Of a DNA stretch of 64,000 nucleotides, positions 63,891 through 64,000 are shown one piece after another (the stretch's first letter is position 1; each line of letters begins with the position of its first letter). The translations under genes were made by a program, and so were the position numbers. The notes beneath the pieces were generated by a model. The model was not told the origin of the DNA and did not search any database. It saw only the letters and a list, made by a program, of their open reading frames with translations. The stretch comes from Flavobacteriales bacterium UBA2104 (GTDB lineage: Bacteria > Bacteroidota > Bacteroidia > Flavobacteriales_D > Crocinitomicaceae): positions 9,317 through 73,316 of the forward strand of contig DCYS01000009.1 of assembly GCA_002331485.1 (NCBI GenBank), read 5' to 3'.

Positions 63891-64000
63891 TTAAATCTCC
63901 TTTCCTACAACTACAAAATTCGTCAAAACCCGCATGTTTATTGTCATAATAATGTCAGGCCCGAATTATTTAGAATAATTATAAAAAACAGTAAAATATT

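Noticed and set aside
63930..63960. TGTCA-type repeats near the window end
   Set aside because: Only two short direct copies, with no symmetry; they occur by chance in AT-rich sequence.

Overview
The window is a chromosomal segment of a Bacteroidota bacterium, most likely a free-living (probably marine) member of the Flavobacteriia. The evidence is an AT-rich sequence, a type IX secretion C-terminal sorting domain, a SprB-like repeat, a TonB receptor with a carboxypeptidase-regulatory N-domain, an HU/SPOR protein, promoters of the TAnnTTTG type, and many lipoproteins with signal peptidase II boxes. Gene density is high and many genes overlap by 4 to 20 bases.

Positions 1-15519 (minus strand) hold one tightly packed seven-gene operon. 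It encodes two giant exported proteins: a 2209-residue protein with an SpvB-like start and YD-type end, and a DUF6443/RHS-type protein cut by the window edge. With them are a DNRLRE/SprB-type adhesin, a Skp/OmpH-like lipoprotein that looks like a dedicated periplasmic chaperone, another lipoprotein and two small exported proteins. A consensus promoter and a perfect 14-bp palindrome precede it. Positions 15657-21860 hold a divergent cluster resembling a reduced type II secretion / type IV pilus system: outer-membrane barrel, GspC/PilP-like protein and fibronectin-like lipoprotein on the minus strand; an exported MORN-like protein, a GspK-like protein, two prepilins and GspF on the plus strand. 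No ATPase, secretin or prepilin peptidase lies in the window.

Positions 21854-25081 are an accessory patch: a small Cys-rich protein, a MerR-type regulator, a small protein and a large serine recombinase whose reading frame runs antisense into a CAU-anticodon tRNA and its terminator. Positions 25245-53547 are mostly ordinary housekeeping: ppiD, a CNNM/CBS protein, purD, tryptophan 2,3-dioxygenase, an M23 peptidase, bacilliredoxin, dprA, a TonB receptor, kdsB, an HU/SPOR protein, a C1 peptidase, a GT39-like transferase, a UbiA-like protein, gcvP, pxpABC, a diheme cytochrome-like lipoprotein and a type IX-secreted FG-GAP protein.

Positions 53548-57041 are a second accessory patch: a Fic protein preceded by four 41-bp tandem operator-like repeats, a REP-associated tyrosine transposase flanked by inverted REP-like hairpins, a truncated 3' gene fragment and a putative lipoprotein that could be its immunity partner. 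A third repeat copy carries a nested 20-bp insertion at its hairpin apex. Positions 57042-63890 return to core genes: monomeric isocitrate dehydrogenase, a ChaN-like protein, an LD-carboxypeptidase and the haem genes hemD, hemC and hemA. The most unusual parts are the giant RHS-like operon with its own chaperone, the reduced pseudopilus cluster beside it, and the Fic-operator / REP-transposase island.
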